From Pontibacter akesuensis (lineage in GTDB: Bacteria; Bacteroidota; Bacteroidia; Cytophagales; Hymenobacteraceae), in contig NZ_CP014766.1 in the NCBI RefSeq assembly GCF_001611675.1, forward strand, positions 620,001-684,000: a DNA stretch of 64,000 bases. Direction: 5' to 3'. Shown one piece after another: positions 1 through 8,136 of this stretch. Every line of letters begins with the position of its first letter. The stretch's first letter is position 1. A program made the translations under genes and the position numbers. The notes beneath the pieces are model-generated. The model saw only the letters and a list, made by a program, of their open reading frames with translations, did no database searches and was not told the DNA's origin.

Positions 1-92
1 ACGGCAAAGTGCTGCTTCAGCAAGAGCTTTCCGGCCAGCAGAATGTCTTCCTCGTCATCAACTACCAAAACTTTGCAAGCGGTTTTACTCAT
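1..92 (-). CDS. Response regulator receiver domain, N-terminal fragment cut by the window edge
   Basis: Reading the minus strand from an ATG at 90-92 gives 30 residues beginning MSKTACKVLVVDDEEDILL. Residues 12-15 (DDEE) are the acidic pocket of a CheY-like receiver domain, where Mg2+ binds and a partner kinase phosphorylates a downstream Asp that lies outside the window. The start resembles sigma-54-dependent (NtrC/AtoC type) regulators of Bacteroidota, but the AAA+ and DNA-binding parts are not visible, so the output domain is an inference. It is divergent from the adaptor-ABC-permease operon starting at 501 and is the obvious candidate regulator of it. Confidence 0.8.
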   Translation of the reverse strand, partial: MSKTACKVLVVDDEEDILLAGKLLLKQHFA

Positions 93-438
93 AGGTACTG
101 CGATAGAAGTTTCGAAACAGAATGTAAAATCAGCCTTACGGACCACCAGACCACACAGCTACATTATAAACAACAGTAGGTATTCACAGCCAAAGTGTTG
201 CTTTGCTTCAAGCCAATGTTACACGGTGTATAAGTAAAAGTATATCATTTTACGGTAAGAAACCACCCTGCAGCGGCAAGTATACCTTAAAAGCCCCTCC
301 ACGCGATGGCGCAAATCTTACCTGTTGCCGGTAGCTGTTCGGTACAGGACACCCAAGTGTACGGAACCGAACACTATAGACATAGCCATTCACCTATACA
401 TTAACATAAAGTTTTGTTAATCAAATAGTTATACATAG
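93..438. other. Divergent intergenic region without a gene
   Basis: This 346-base gap separates the divergent response regulator and the adaptor gene. It carries two copies of the window-wide word AAGTATA (238-244 and 277-283). I see no ORF with a convincing protein and no TAnnTTTG box close to either start. An open frame at 43-237 on the plus strand lies mostly antisense to the regulator and gives an unrecognisable protein. Confidence 0.5.
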
Positions 439-455
439 TGGCACATTTATTGGCA
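439..455 (+). promoter_or_regulatory. Possible sigma-54 (-24/-12) promoter
   Basis: The sequence TGGCACA, four bases, TTGGC matches the -24/-12 consensus TGGCAC-N5-TTGC well at -24 and with the C of the -12 GC replaced by G. It lies 46 bases before the adaptor ATG, a sensible leader length. The neighbouring response regulator fragment looks like the NtrC class that works with sigma-54, which makes the match more credible, but one mismatch falls in a highly conserved position. Confidence 0.3.
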
Positions 456-500
456 TACTGCTTCCGAAAACACAGAAGTACAACACACTCCTACCTTACT

Positions 501-1751
501 ATGGACCGCGTAATTGAAAAAAAGAAGTTTACCACAAAGAAAATCGTCCTGATTGCAGCTGGCGCGCTGGTGTTGGTGCTGGTGCTCTACAACCTGCTCT
601 TTGCCGAGCACAGCTCCAAACTGAACGTAGACAGCGAGCGCGTGACAATCGGGCAGGTGCAGCAGGGAAACTTCCAGGAATTCATTGCCATCGACGGCTC
701 AGTTGATCCGCTGAAAAGCTTTTACCTGGATATTACCGAGGGTGGCCGCGTGGAGAAGATCTATACCGACGATGGCCGCATGGTGGAAAAGGGAGACACG
801 ATCCTGAAGCTCTCCAACACCACGCTTCAAATTGACTTCATGACGCGCGAAACCCAGCTTTACGATTTGATGAACGAGCGCCAAAACTCAGAGATCACCA
901 TGAAGCAGGACCTGATCCGGAAAGAAAATGAGTTGGCAGAAATAGAGTACAACCTGGCCCTGGCCGAGCGCAAGTATGAGCGCAACAAAATGCTGATCGC
1001 CGAGAAGGTAATTTCGCAGGAGGAGTTTGAAGCCGCACGCGACGAGTATAATTACCTGAAAAAGCGCAAGATGCTGGCCGGGCGCTCTGTAAAGCAGGAC
1101 GCTAAACTGATGGATGACCGCCTGAACCAACTCGATGAGTCAATCCGCCGCATGGAGGCCAACATCGGCATGGCTCGCAGCACGCTTAACAACCTGTATG
1201 TCACGGCACCCTTCACAGGCCAGCTTTCTACGCTGAAAGCCGAGGTAGGCGAATCGAAGGCTCCGGGAGAGAACATTGGCCAGATAGACGATCTGAACGG
1301 CTATAAGATCAAGGCGAACATCGACGAACACTATATCTCCAGAGTTTACCCGGGCCTTACCGGCAACTTCGACTTCAACGGCAAAACTTACAAGGTAGAG
1401 ATCGCCAAGGTATTCCCGGAAGTACAGAACAACACCTTCCAGGTAGACCTGCAGTTTGCCGAGGGAACGCCGGAGGGCATCCGCCGCGGCCAGACGCTGC
1501 AGCTGAAGCTGAATTTGAACGACGGCGGTAAAGCGGTACTGCTGCCACGCGGCGGCTTCTACCAAAGCACCGGCGGCAACTGGGTATTTGTGGTGAACGA
1601 TGCCGGCACTTACGCCGAAAAACGCAACATCAAGCTGGGCCGCCAGAACCCGAACCATTATGAGGTATTGGATGGCCTGCAGCCCGGCGAGAAAGTGGTG
1701 CTCTCGTCGTACGACAGCTACGGCGACATTGACCGCTTGGAGTTGAAATAG
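501..1751 (+). CDS. HlyD/MacA-type efflux periplasmic adaptor subunit
   Basis: The 416-residue protein is a membrane-anchored adaptor that should link an inner-membrane ABC transporter to an outer-membrane channel. It has a single N-terminal membrane segment (about 15-34), a first barrel-sandwich (lipoyl-like) half at about 77-105 with EGGRVEKIYTDDG, a long charged coiled-coil hairpin (about 110-225), the second lipoyl half (about 230-265, VTAPFTGQLS) and beta-rich C-terminal domains. The ATG at 501 is preferred over an upstream GTG at 438, because it puts a short basic stretch directly before the membrane helix. The ATPase gene follows after 141 bases, then three FtsX permeases; a TolC-type gene at 14408 may supply the channel. 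Confidence 0.9.
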   Translation: MDRVIEKKKFTTKKIVLIAAGALVLVLVLYNLLFAEHSSKLNVDSERVTIGQVQQGNFQEFIAIDGSVDPLKSFYLDITEGGRVEKIYTDDGRMVEKGDTILKLSNTTLQIDFMTRETQLYDLMNERQNSEITMKQDLIRKENELAEIEYNLALAERKYERNKMLIAEKVISQEEFEAARDEYNYLKKRKMLAGRSVKQDAKLMDDRLNQLDESIRRMEANIGMARSTLNNLYVTAPFTGQLSTLKAEVGESKAPGENIGQIDDLNGYKIKANIDEHYISRVYPGLTGNFDFNGKTYKVEIAKVFPEVQNNTFQVDLQFAEGTPEGIRRGQTLQLKLNLNDGGKAVLLPRGGFYQSTGGNWVFVVNDAGTYAEKRNIKLGRQNPNHYEVLDGLQPGEKVVLSSYDSYGDIDRLELK

Positions 1752-1892
1752 GTTAAATGGCTAAATTGGTAATTGGCTTATTATCAAAATCATAAATGTT
1801 TGAGAACAGCAATTTAACAATACAACAATTAGACAATCAACACCTCCATTAGTACAAAATAAAACTATAAAATATCTACAACAGCAAGCCAT

Positions 1893-2612
1893 ATGAACAT
1901 GCAAGAATTAGTAATCGACACGCAGAATCTGCAGAAGAAGTACATTACTGACACAGTGGAGACAACAGCGCTGGCTGGTGTCGACCTGAAGATCAAGCGG
2001 GGCGAATTTGTGGCCATCATGGGCCCGTCCGGCTGCGGCAAGTCTACGCTGCTTAACATACTTGGCTTGCTGGACAGCCCCTCTGCCGGCAGCTTTAAGT
2101 TTTTGAACCAGGAAGTGGCCAATGTGTCGGAGCGCCAGCGCGCCAAGCTGCGCAAAGAGAACCTGGGCTTCGTGTTCCAGAGCTTTAACCTGATTGATGA
2201 GCTGACTGTGGAGGAAAACATTGCCCTGCCGCTTGCTTACTTGGGCGTTTCCAAGTCTGAGACAAGCAAAAAAACACAGGAAGCCATGGAGCGCATGGGC
2301 ATCGCCCACCGCCGCAACCACTTTCCGCAGCAGCTATCCGGTGGTCAGCAGCAGCGTGTGGCCATTGCCCGTGCCACGGTATCCAACCCAGCCCTTATAC
2401 TTGCCGACGAACCAACTGGTAACCTCGACTCGGTGCACGGCCGTGAGGTGATGCAGTTGCTGTCGGAACTGAACGAGGCAGGAACGACTGTGGTAATGGT
2501 AACGCACTCCCCTACTGATGCTGAATACGCGCACCGTATCGTGAATCTGTTTGACGGCCAGATCGTGACAGAGAACCTGAACGTGAAGCGCCATGCTGCA
2601 GAACTACTTTAA
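1893..2612 (+). CDS. ABC transporter ATP-binding protein, MacB/LolD type
   Basis: This 239-residue ATPase powers the FtsX-type permeases downstream. All key elements are visible: Walker A GPSGCGKST (44-52), Q-loop Gln96 in GFVFQSFNL, signature LSGGQ (148-152), Walker B ALILADEP (167-174) with D-loop GNLD, and the H-loop His205 in MVTHS. Its length is that of stand-alone LolD-like subunits, whereas MacB of proteobacteria fuses this domain to the permease. The last 20 bases overlap the start of the permease gene, which implies translational coupling. A second ATG at 1899 is an equally possible start. Confidence 0.93.
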   Translation: MNMQELVIDTQNLQKKYITDTVETTALAGVDLKIKRGEFVAIMGPSGCGKSTLLNILGLLDSPSAGSFKFLNQEVANVSERQRAKLRKENLGFVFQSFNLIDELTVEENIALPLAYLGVSKSETSKKTQEAMERMGIAHRRNHFPQQLSGGQQQRVAIARATVSNPALILADEPTGNLDSVHGREVMQLLSELNEAGTTVVMVTHSPTDAEYAHRIVNLFDGQIVTENLNVKRHAAELL

Positions 2613-5022
2613 AGTAGCACTGCGCCACCTGACGCGCAACAAAGTATACTCGGCCATCAACATCGGCGGGCTGGCGGTCGGTATTGCGGCGTGCATTCTC
2701 ATCTTTCTTTTTGTGAAGGATGAGCTGAGCTACGACCGCTACCATGCCAAAGCCGACCGCGTGTACCGGGTTACCCGCGATTTTGTGTCGGGCAATGGCT
2801 CCGTAAGCCTGCACCTGGCCCGCGTGGCGCCTCCGGTGGGTCCGCTACTGCAGCAGGACTTTCCGCAGATAGAGGCTGTTGCCCGCATGGTGACGTTTGG
2901 GATTCTGTTTGAGGATAAAGAGACGCAGCGAACCTATAGCGAAGACAACGTATACTTTGCCGAGCCTGCCGTTTTCGAAATGTTCGACATTGAACTGGTG
3001 AACGGGAACAGGGAGAAGGCCCTGCGGGAGCCCTTTACCATTCTGCTTAGCCAGGAAATGGCAGAGAAGTATTACCCGGGCGAAAACCCGGTAGGCAAGG
3101 TGCTGCACTTCGGTGAAAACTCCAGCCTGAGGGTGGAGGGTGTGTTTAAGCCTTTCCCGGCCAACTCGCACCTGCACCCCGATTTTCTTGGCTCTTTTAT
3201 CACCCTGAATGATACCACGGTATACGGTGCGGAACAGTTGAAAACAAACTGGGGAAACAACTCCTTCCCTACCTACGTGCTGCTGGAGTCTGAGAAAGAT
3301 GCGGCACAGCTGGAGGCGCAGTTTCCGGCTTTCCTGGACAAGCATTTGGCTGGCACAGATCATGCGGACGGGGCAAAACCAAGCGATTTCACGAACCTGT
3401 ACCTGCAAAAGCTCACTGACATCCACCTCAAATCCAACCTGGACTCAGAGCTGGAGGTGAACGGCGACATGGACAGCATCATGATTTTGTCGGCAGTGGC
3501 CCTGATCATCCTGCTGATTGCCTGCATCAACTACATCAACCTAAGTACGGCACGCGCCACCACCCGCGCAAAGGAAGTAGGCGTTCGGAAAGTGATCGGC
3601 GCAGCAAGGCAAAACCTGGTGCTGCAGTTTCTGCTGGAGTCTGTGCTTACCGTTAGCATCGCCACGCTGCTGGCGCTGGGTTTGGTGGAGCTCTGCCTGC
3701 CCTGGCTCAACACCTTTACCGACAAAGCGCTGGACTTTAACCTGCTTTCAGATAACTGGCTTCTGGCGCTGGTATTCCTGCTGCCCCTGCTGGTAGGCAT
3801 TCTGGCTGGCTTGTACCCTGCGCTATACTTGTCGCATTTTCAGGCGGCTACGGTGCTGAAAGGCGCCCTTAGCAACAGCTCCAAGAACCCGATGCTACGC
3901 AAGACGCTGGTGGTGGTGCAGTTCTCTGTATCCATTATCCTGATCATCGCCACGGGCATCATCTTTCAGCAGCTGATGTACATCCAGAACAAGGACCTGG
4001 GTTTTGACAAGGATCAGCTGGTGATTTTACCGGACAACAGTGAGATGCGCCCACAGTTTGAGGCTTTTAAGGCGGAGCTACTGAAGTCTTCCGCTATAGA
4101 GGGCGTGGGCCGTTCGCAGCTGATCCCGACAGAGCAACTGCTGAATTCAGCCGGCGCTCAGGTGGCCAAAGGCGACAGCATGGCACCCACCACAGCCAGC
4201 ATCAAGTTTGTGACGGTGGATCATGATATGTTCGATGTGTACAACATTAAACTTGTGGCAGGCCGCAACTTTAGCCGCGAGTACAGGAGTGATGACACGG
4301 CAGCCTATGTGCTGAACGAGGCGGCAGTGCGCATGATCGGCTGGAGTGATCCGCAGCAGGCTATTAACCAGCGCTTTACCTACGGCGGTAACAATGGCCG
4401 CATTATCGGGGTGGTGAACGACATCAACTTCGAATCGCTGCACAAGGAGATTGCTCCGATGGTGTTCATGATCCGTGGGTGGGGCAACTATCAGAACATC
4501 TCCATCAAGATCGGTGGGGACACGCCACAGGCACTGGCGCACATTGAGGAAACCTGGAACAAGTTTCTGCCTAACTATCCTTTTGAGTATGAATTCATGG
4601 ACCAGCTGTACGGGCAAACCTATGAGGCCGAGCAAAAGAAAGGGCAAATATTCACCCTCTTTTCCTGCATGGCTATCCTGATCGCGTGCTTAGGTTTGTT
4701 TGGGCTTGCCTCCTACACCACGGTGCAGCGCCGAAAGGAAATAGGCATCCGCAAAGTATTCGGTGCGCCGGTTGCCAGCATTGTTGCCTTAATCTCGAAG
4801 GACTTTATGAAGCTGGTGCTGGTGGCGAACATACTTGCCTGGCCCATTGCCTGGTACGCCATGCGCTCGTGGTTGGATGACTTTGCCTACCGCATCAACA
4901 TCGGCACGGACATTTTTATACTTGCGGGCATCGTGGCCTTCATTATCGCTATGGCAACGATCAGTTACCAGGCGATCAGAGCCGCAACCTCTGATCCTGT
5001 CAAGTCGATCAGAACAGAATAA
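2593..5022 (+). CDS. ABC transporter permease with two FtsX-like units (first of three)
   Basis: The 809-residue permease starts with a membrane helix (about 21-43), followed by a large MacB-type periplasmic domain, a three-helix FtsX core (from about residue 295, INYINLSTARATTRAKEVG), a central helix, a second periplasmic domain and a final three-helix FtsX core with CLGLFGLASYTTVQRRKEIG. The repeated rule of FtsX core followed by RxKEIGIRKV(F/L)G is seen in both halves. The double arrangement is typical of Bacteroidota. The gene overlaps the ATPase gene by 20 bases and is probably its direct partner. Related proteins usually act on lipoproteins, toxins or peptides at the inner membrane rather than forming a solute pore; the substrate here is unknown. 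Confidence 0.9.
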   Translation: MLQNYFKVALRHLTRNKVYSAINIGGLAVGIAACILIFLFVKDELSYDRYHAKADRVYRVTRDFVSGNGSVSLHLARVAPPVGPLLQQDFPQIEAVARMVTFGILFEDKETQRTYSEDNVYFAEPAVFEMFDIELVNGNREKALREPFTILLSQEMAEKYYPGENPVGKVLHFGENSSLRVEGVFKPFPANSHLHPDFLGSFITLNDTTVYGAEQLKTNWGNNSFPTYVLLESEKDAAQLEAQFPAFLDKHLAGTDHADGAKPSDFTNLYLQKLTDIHLKSNLDSELEVNGDMDSIMILSAVALIILLIACINYINLSTARATTRAKEVGVRKVIGAARQNLVLQFLLESVLTVSIATLLALGLVELCLPWLNTFTDKALDFNLLSDNWLLALVFLLPLLVGILAGLYPALYLSHFQAATVLKGALSNSSKNPMLRKTLVVVQFSVSIILIIATGIIFQQLMYIQNKDLGFDKDQLVILPDNSEMRPQFEAFKAELLKSSAIEGVGRSQLIPTEQLLNSAGAQVAKGDSMAPTTASIKFVTVDHDMFDVYNIKLVAGRNFSREYRSDDTAAYVLNEAAVRMIGWSDPQQAINQRFTYGGNNGRIIGVVNDINFESLHKEIAPMVFMIRGWGNYQNISIKIGGDTPQALAHIEETWNKFLPNYPFEYEFMDQLYGQTYEAEQKKGQIFTLFSCMAILIACLGLFGLASYTTVQRRKEIGIRKVFGAPVASIVALISKDFMKLVLVANILAWPIAWYAMRSWLDDFAYRINIGTDIFILAGIVAFIIAMATISYQAIRAATSDPVKSIRTE

Positions 5023-5101
5023 ATTAGGTGATTTATACTTCGCTGCCGGGGGTTGGCTGTTCCTCCGGCAGTATTTACCACTACCCATTCTCTATAAAAC
5101 T

Positions 5102-5524
5102 ATGAAAAAGATATACATGCTTGCCTTGTTGCTCTGCAGCCTCTGCCCCGGGGCAAACGCGCAGACACCCGATGATGAGAAAGCTATCCGGCAGGCCATC
5201 CAAAACTATGTAGACAGTTTTTATCAGGCTGATACTACCAAAGTATACGCCAGTGTGCACCCGGAGCTTGCCAAAAGAGGCTACTACAAAAGAGACAACA
5301 GCTACCGGGAAGCCAAAATGACTTTTGAGCAGATGGTACAGCTTTCTGCCCGCTGGAACAGGACAAACCCGGTACCGGCAGATGCGCCAAAGGAGATCAC
5401 CATCTTTGAGGTGAAGGACAAGATCGCATCGGCAAAGGTGAAAGCCATGTGGGGCACCGACTACTTCCACCTGGCCAAGAACGATGGGCAGTGGAAAGTG
5501 GTGAACGTGCTCTGGCAGGACTAG
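5102..5524 (+). CDS. Secreted NTF2-like / putative lumazine-binding family protein
   Basis: The 140-residue product has a clear signal peptide (MKKIYMLALLLCSLCPGANA, cleaved before QTPDD). The mature part has the NTF2/SnoaL cone pattern: an N-terminal helix DEKAIRQAIQNYVDSFYQAD followed by beta strands ending in GQWKVVNVLWQD. That ending is typical of the putative lumazine-binding / DUF4440-like group. Such proteins are often periplasmic and of unknown ligand. It is inserted between two FtsX permease genes, so it may belong to the same transport function. The ATG at 5102 is chosen because it gives the signal peptide; the same frame stays open further upstream. Confidence 0.75.
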   Translation: MKKIYMLALLLCSLCPGANAQTPDDEKAIRQAIQNYVDSFYQADTTKVYASVHPELAKRGYYKRDNSYREAKMTFEQMVQLSARWNRTNPVPADAPKEITIFEVKDKIASAKVKAMWGTDYFHLAKNDGQWKVVNVLWQD

Positions 5525-5616
5525 CAGCATTTCCCAGAAGAAGGCAGGCGTTTGTTTGCCTTTGTTTTACTCATTCAAAAAGCAGCGCAGCATCAGAAAC
5601 GCATCATACTTGTACA

Positions 5617-8013
5617 ATGCTACAGAACTATTTCAAAATCACCATCCGTAATCTAATGCGGAACAAAGTGTACTCGGCCATCAACATTGTAGGCCTTGCC
5701 ATTGGTGTAGCCTCCTGCCTGCTCATCTTTCTGTACGTGCAGGACGAGCTGAGCTACGAGAGCCATTTTGACAAGGCTGATCGTATTGTGCGGATAGCCG
5801 GGGAGATTGAGCACGAAGGGCAGGTAAACAAATTCGCTCTGTCGGCACCCGTACTTGCCCCGAACCTACTGAAGAATTTCCCAGAACTGGAGCATGTTAC
5901 CCAGCTCCTATCAGCCGGCAAGCAAACCATCTGGTACAAAGACAAAAGCTTTACAGAGGATAAACTCATTTTTGCCGACAGCTCCTTTTTTGATGTTTTC
6001 AGTTACGAGTTGGTGGCGGGCAACCCGGCAAGTGCCTTAGACGAGCCGCAGACGATGGTGGTGAGTGAGGAAATGGCACAGAAGTACTTTGGCGGAGCAG
6101 AGGAGGCCATGGGGAAAGTGCTGAAGTTTAGCCGCGACCCCTACAGGGTGACGGGTGTATTCCGAAACGAGGGCCACTCTCACATTCAGGCCAGCGGCTT
6201 TCTGGCGCGCAGCACCTTTGATAAGCAGCGCCAGGACGTGCTGGATGGCAACAACCATTGGTTTAACATGAGCCGTTATACCTATGCACTTCTAAGCAAC
6301 GAAGCCCAAATTCAGCCGCTGCAGGAAAAGCTACACACATTTGCCGAAACGGATGTGACGCCCTGGATCAAGGAAAACAACCTGAGCGCCTCCATGAAGT
6401 TTGTTCTGCAGCCACTGAAGAGCATCCACTTTAACACCACCTACGAGGCAGACCTCTCCCCTGCCGGAAACATCACCTACATCTATATTTTTGCTGCCGT
6501 AGCCGTTTTTCTGCTGCTCATAGCAAGTATAAATTACATGAACCTGGCCACGGCACGCTCGGCCAAACGCGCCAAAGAGGTGGGCCTTAGAAAAGTAGTG
6601 GGCGCTTATCGCTCCCAGATCATCAGCCAGTTTATCGGCGAATCGCTGCTGATTACGTTGCTGGCTGTCATACTTGCGCTGGCGCTGACGCAAATCATGA
6701 TTCCGGTTTTCAACTCACTCACGGACAAACAGTTTGATTCAGCCTTCTTCCTCCAAACGGAAGTGTTGCTGGCGCTACTAGCCATTGTGGTTTTCATTGG
6801 GGTAGTGGCCGGAAGTTACCCCGCTATCTTCCTTTCAGGCTTTAAACCCATTGATGTGCTGAAGACGGATAAAGCACCGAAAGGCGGCAGTGCCACGCTG
6901 AGAAAGACACTGGTGGTCCTCCAGTTTGCCATTTCACTGATCATGATTGTCGGAACGATTGTCGTCTTCAGCCAAATGCATTTCCTGAAAAACCGCGACC
7001 TGGGATTCAACAAGGAGCAGGTACTCGTTATTGATATTCCAACCGGCGACTCCACGCTGGTAAAGCAACTACCCAGCATCAAGAACGAGCTACTGCGCAA
7101 CCCCAGCATTGAGCATGTCTCCAACTCGGATGATATTCCGGCGGAGTCGCTTAGCAACCTGCTTGTGTTTGCCGAGAAAGACGGACAGACGCTGCAAAAC
7201 ACCATGAACGTGATGTTTGTGGATTACGACTTTCTTGATGCCATGGGCATTGAGCTGCAGCAGGGCCGCAACTACTCCAAAGACTTCGGCACCGACCTGA
7301 AGGGAGCGCTGCTCATCAACGAGGCTGCCGCTAAAAAGATGGAATGGCAGGAGCCGCTGGGCAAGCGCCTGGAGGTGATCGACTGGGATGCAAAAGTGAT
7401 CGGTGTTGTAAAGGATTTCCATACGACGTCGCTGCACTCCAATGTGGAGCCGCTTATACTTGCGCTCCGGCCCTCCTCTCCCGGTTATTTGCTGGTGCGC
7501 ATCAAACCACAGGACATGGCCTCCACCATCAGCTTTATCGAAAGCAAGTGGCGCGCCTTTGATCCGAAGCACCCCATGGAGTATTTCTTTATGGATGATC
7601 ACTTTGATGCGCAGTACCGTGCCGAGGAGAAAATGCTGACGGTGTTTGGTTACTTTGCAGGGCTGACCATACTTATCGCCTGCCTCGGCCTGTTTGGATT
7701 GGCCTCTTACACGGCGGAGCAGCGCACAAAGGAAATTGGCATCCGCAAGGTGCTCGGCTCCTCGAACGGCAGCATTGTGATGCTGCTTTCCAAAGACTTT
7801 GCCCTGCTGGTTCTCATTGCCATTGTGCTGGCCAGCCCCGTCGCCTGGTACGGCATGCACAAGTGGCTGCAGGACTTTGCCTACCGCATCGACTTAAGCT
7901 GGTGGATGTTTGCCTTAGCGGCAGTGGCAGCACTGGTTATCGCCCTGGCCACCGTCAGTTTCCAGGCCTTGAAAGCTGCGCTGCTTGATCCGGTAAAGGC
8001 CATGAGAACCTGA
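5617..8013 (+). CDS. ABC transporter permease with two FtsX-like units (second of three)
   Basis: The 798-residue protein is a close paralogue of the permeases before and after it: it begins MLQNYFKITIRNLMRNKVYS, has the N-terminal helix, MacB-like periplasmic domain, FtsX core with INYMNLATARSAKRAKEVG, and a second periplasmic domain and FtsX core (CLGLFGLASYTAEQRTKEIG). The ATG at 5617 is preferred because all three paralogues start with the same ML(Q/K)NYF motif; the open frame upstream overlaps the preceding gene. No ATPase gene accompanies it, so it may share the single ATPase at 1893 or one elsewhere. It ends in DPVKAMRT, the usual C-terminus of the family. Confidence 0.88.
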   Translation: MLQNYFKITIRNLMRNKVYSAINIVGLAIGVASCLLIFLYVQDELSYESHFDKADRIVRIAGEIEHEGQVNKFALSAPVLAPNLLKNFPELEHVTQLLSAGKQTIWYKDKSFTEDKLIFADSSFFDVFSYELVAGNPASALDEPQTMVVSEEMAQKYFGGAEEAMGKVLKFSRDPYRVTGVFRNEGHSHIQASGFLARSTFDKQRQDVLDGNNHWFNMSRYTYALLSNEAQIQPLQEKLHTFAETDVTPWIKENNLSASMKFVLQPLKSIHFNTTYEADLSPAGNITYIYIFAAVAVFLLLIASINYMNLATARSAKRAKEVGLRKVVGAYRSQIISQFIGESLLITLLAVILALALTQIMIPVFNSLTDKQFDSAFFLQTEVLLALLAIVVFIGVVAGSYPAIFLSGFKPIDVLKTDKAPKGGSATLRKTLVVLQFAISLIMIVGTIVVFSQMHFLKNRDLGFNKEQVLVIDIPTGDSTLVKQLPSIKNELLRNPSIEHVSNSDDIPAESLSNLLVFAEKDGQTLQNTMNVMFVDYDFLDAMGIELQQGRNYSKDFGTDLKGALLINEAAAKKMEWQEPLGKRLEVIDWDAKVIGVVKDFHTTSLHSNVEPLILALRPSSPGYLLVRIKPQDMASTISFIESKWRAFDPKHPMEYFFMDDHFDAQYRAEEKMLTVFGYFAGLTILIACLGLFGLASYTAEQRTKEIGIRKVLGSSNGSIVMLLSKDFALLVLIAIVLASPVAWYGMHKWLQDFAYRIDLSWWMFALAAVAALVIALATVSFQALKAALLDPVKAMRT

Positions 8014-8136
8014 TAGAAAAGAGATATCTACTGTGCAAGTATAGCCGGGAGGCAGGAACATCCGATAAAATACGCTGTCTGCTTCGGCAGCTCTTACTTC
8101 TGGCACGCTGTAACCTAACGCATCAACCAAATTAAT

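Noticed and set aside
43-237. Plus-strand open frame of 64 codons at the left edge
   Set aside because: Much of it is antisense to the response regulator fragment, it has no recognisable protein pattern, and it lacks a promoter.
5525-5616. Frameshift joining the NTF2-like and second permease frames
   Set aside because: The open frame of the permease extends back over the end of the NTF2-like gene, but the conserved ML(Q/K)NYF start at 5617 and the intact NTF2-like ending show two separate genes.
7090-7860. Minus-strand open frame of 256 codons
   Set aside because: Shadow of the second FtsX permease; His/Gly/Gln-rich text typical of antisense in GC-rich genes.
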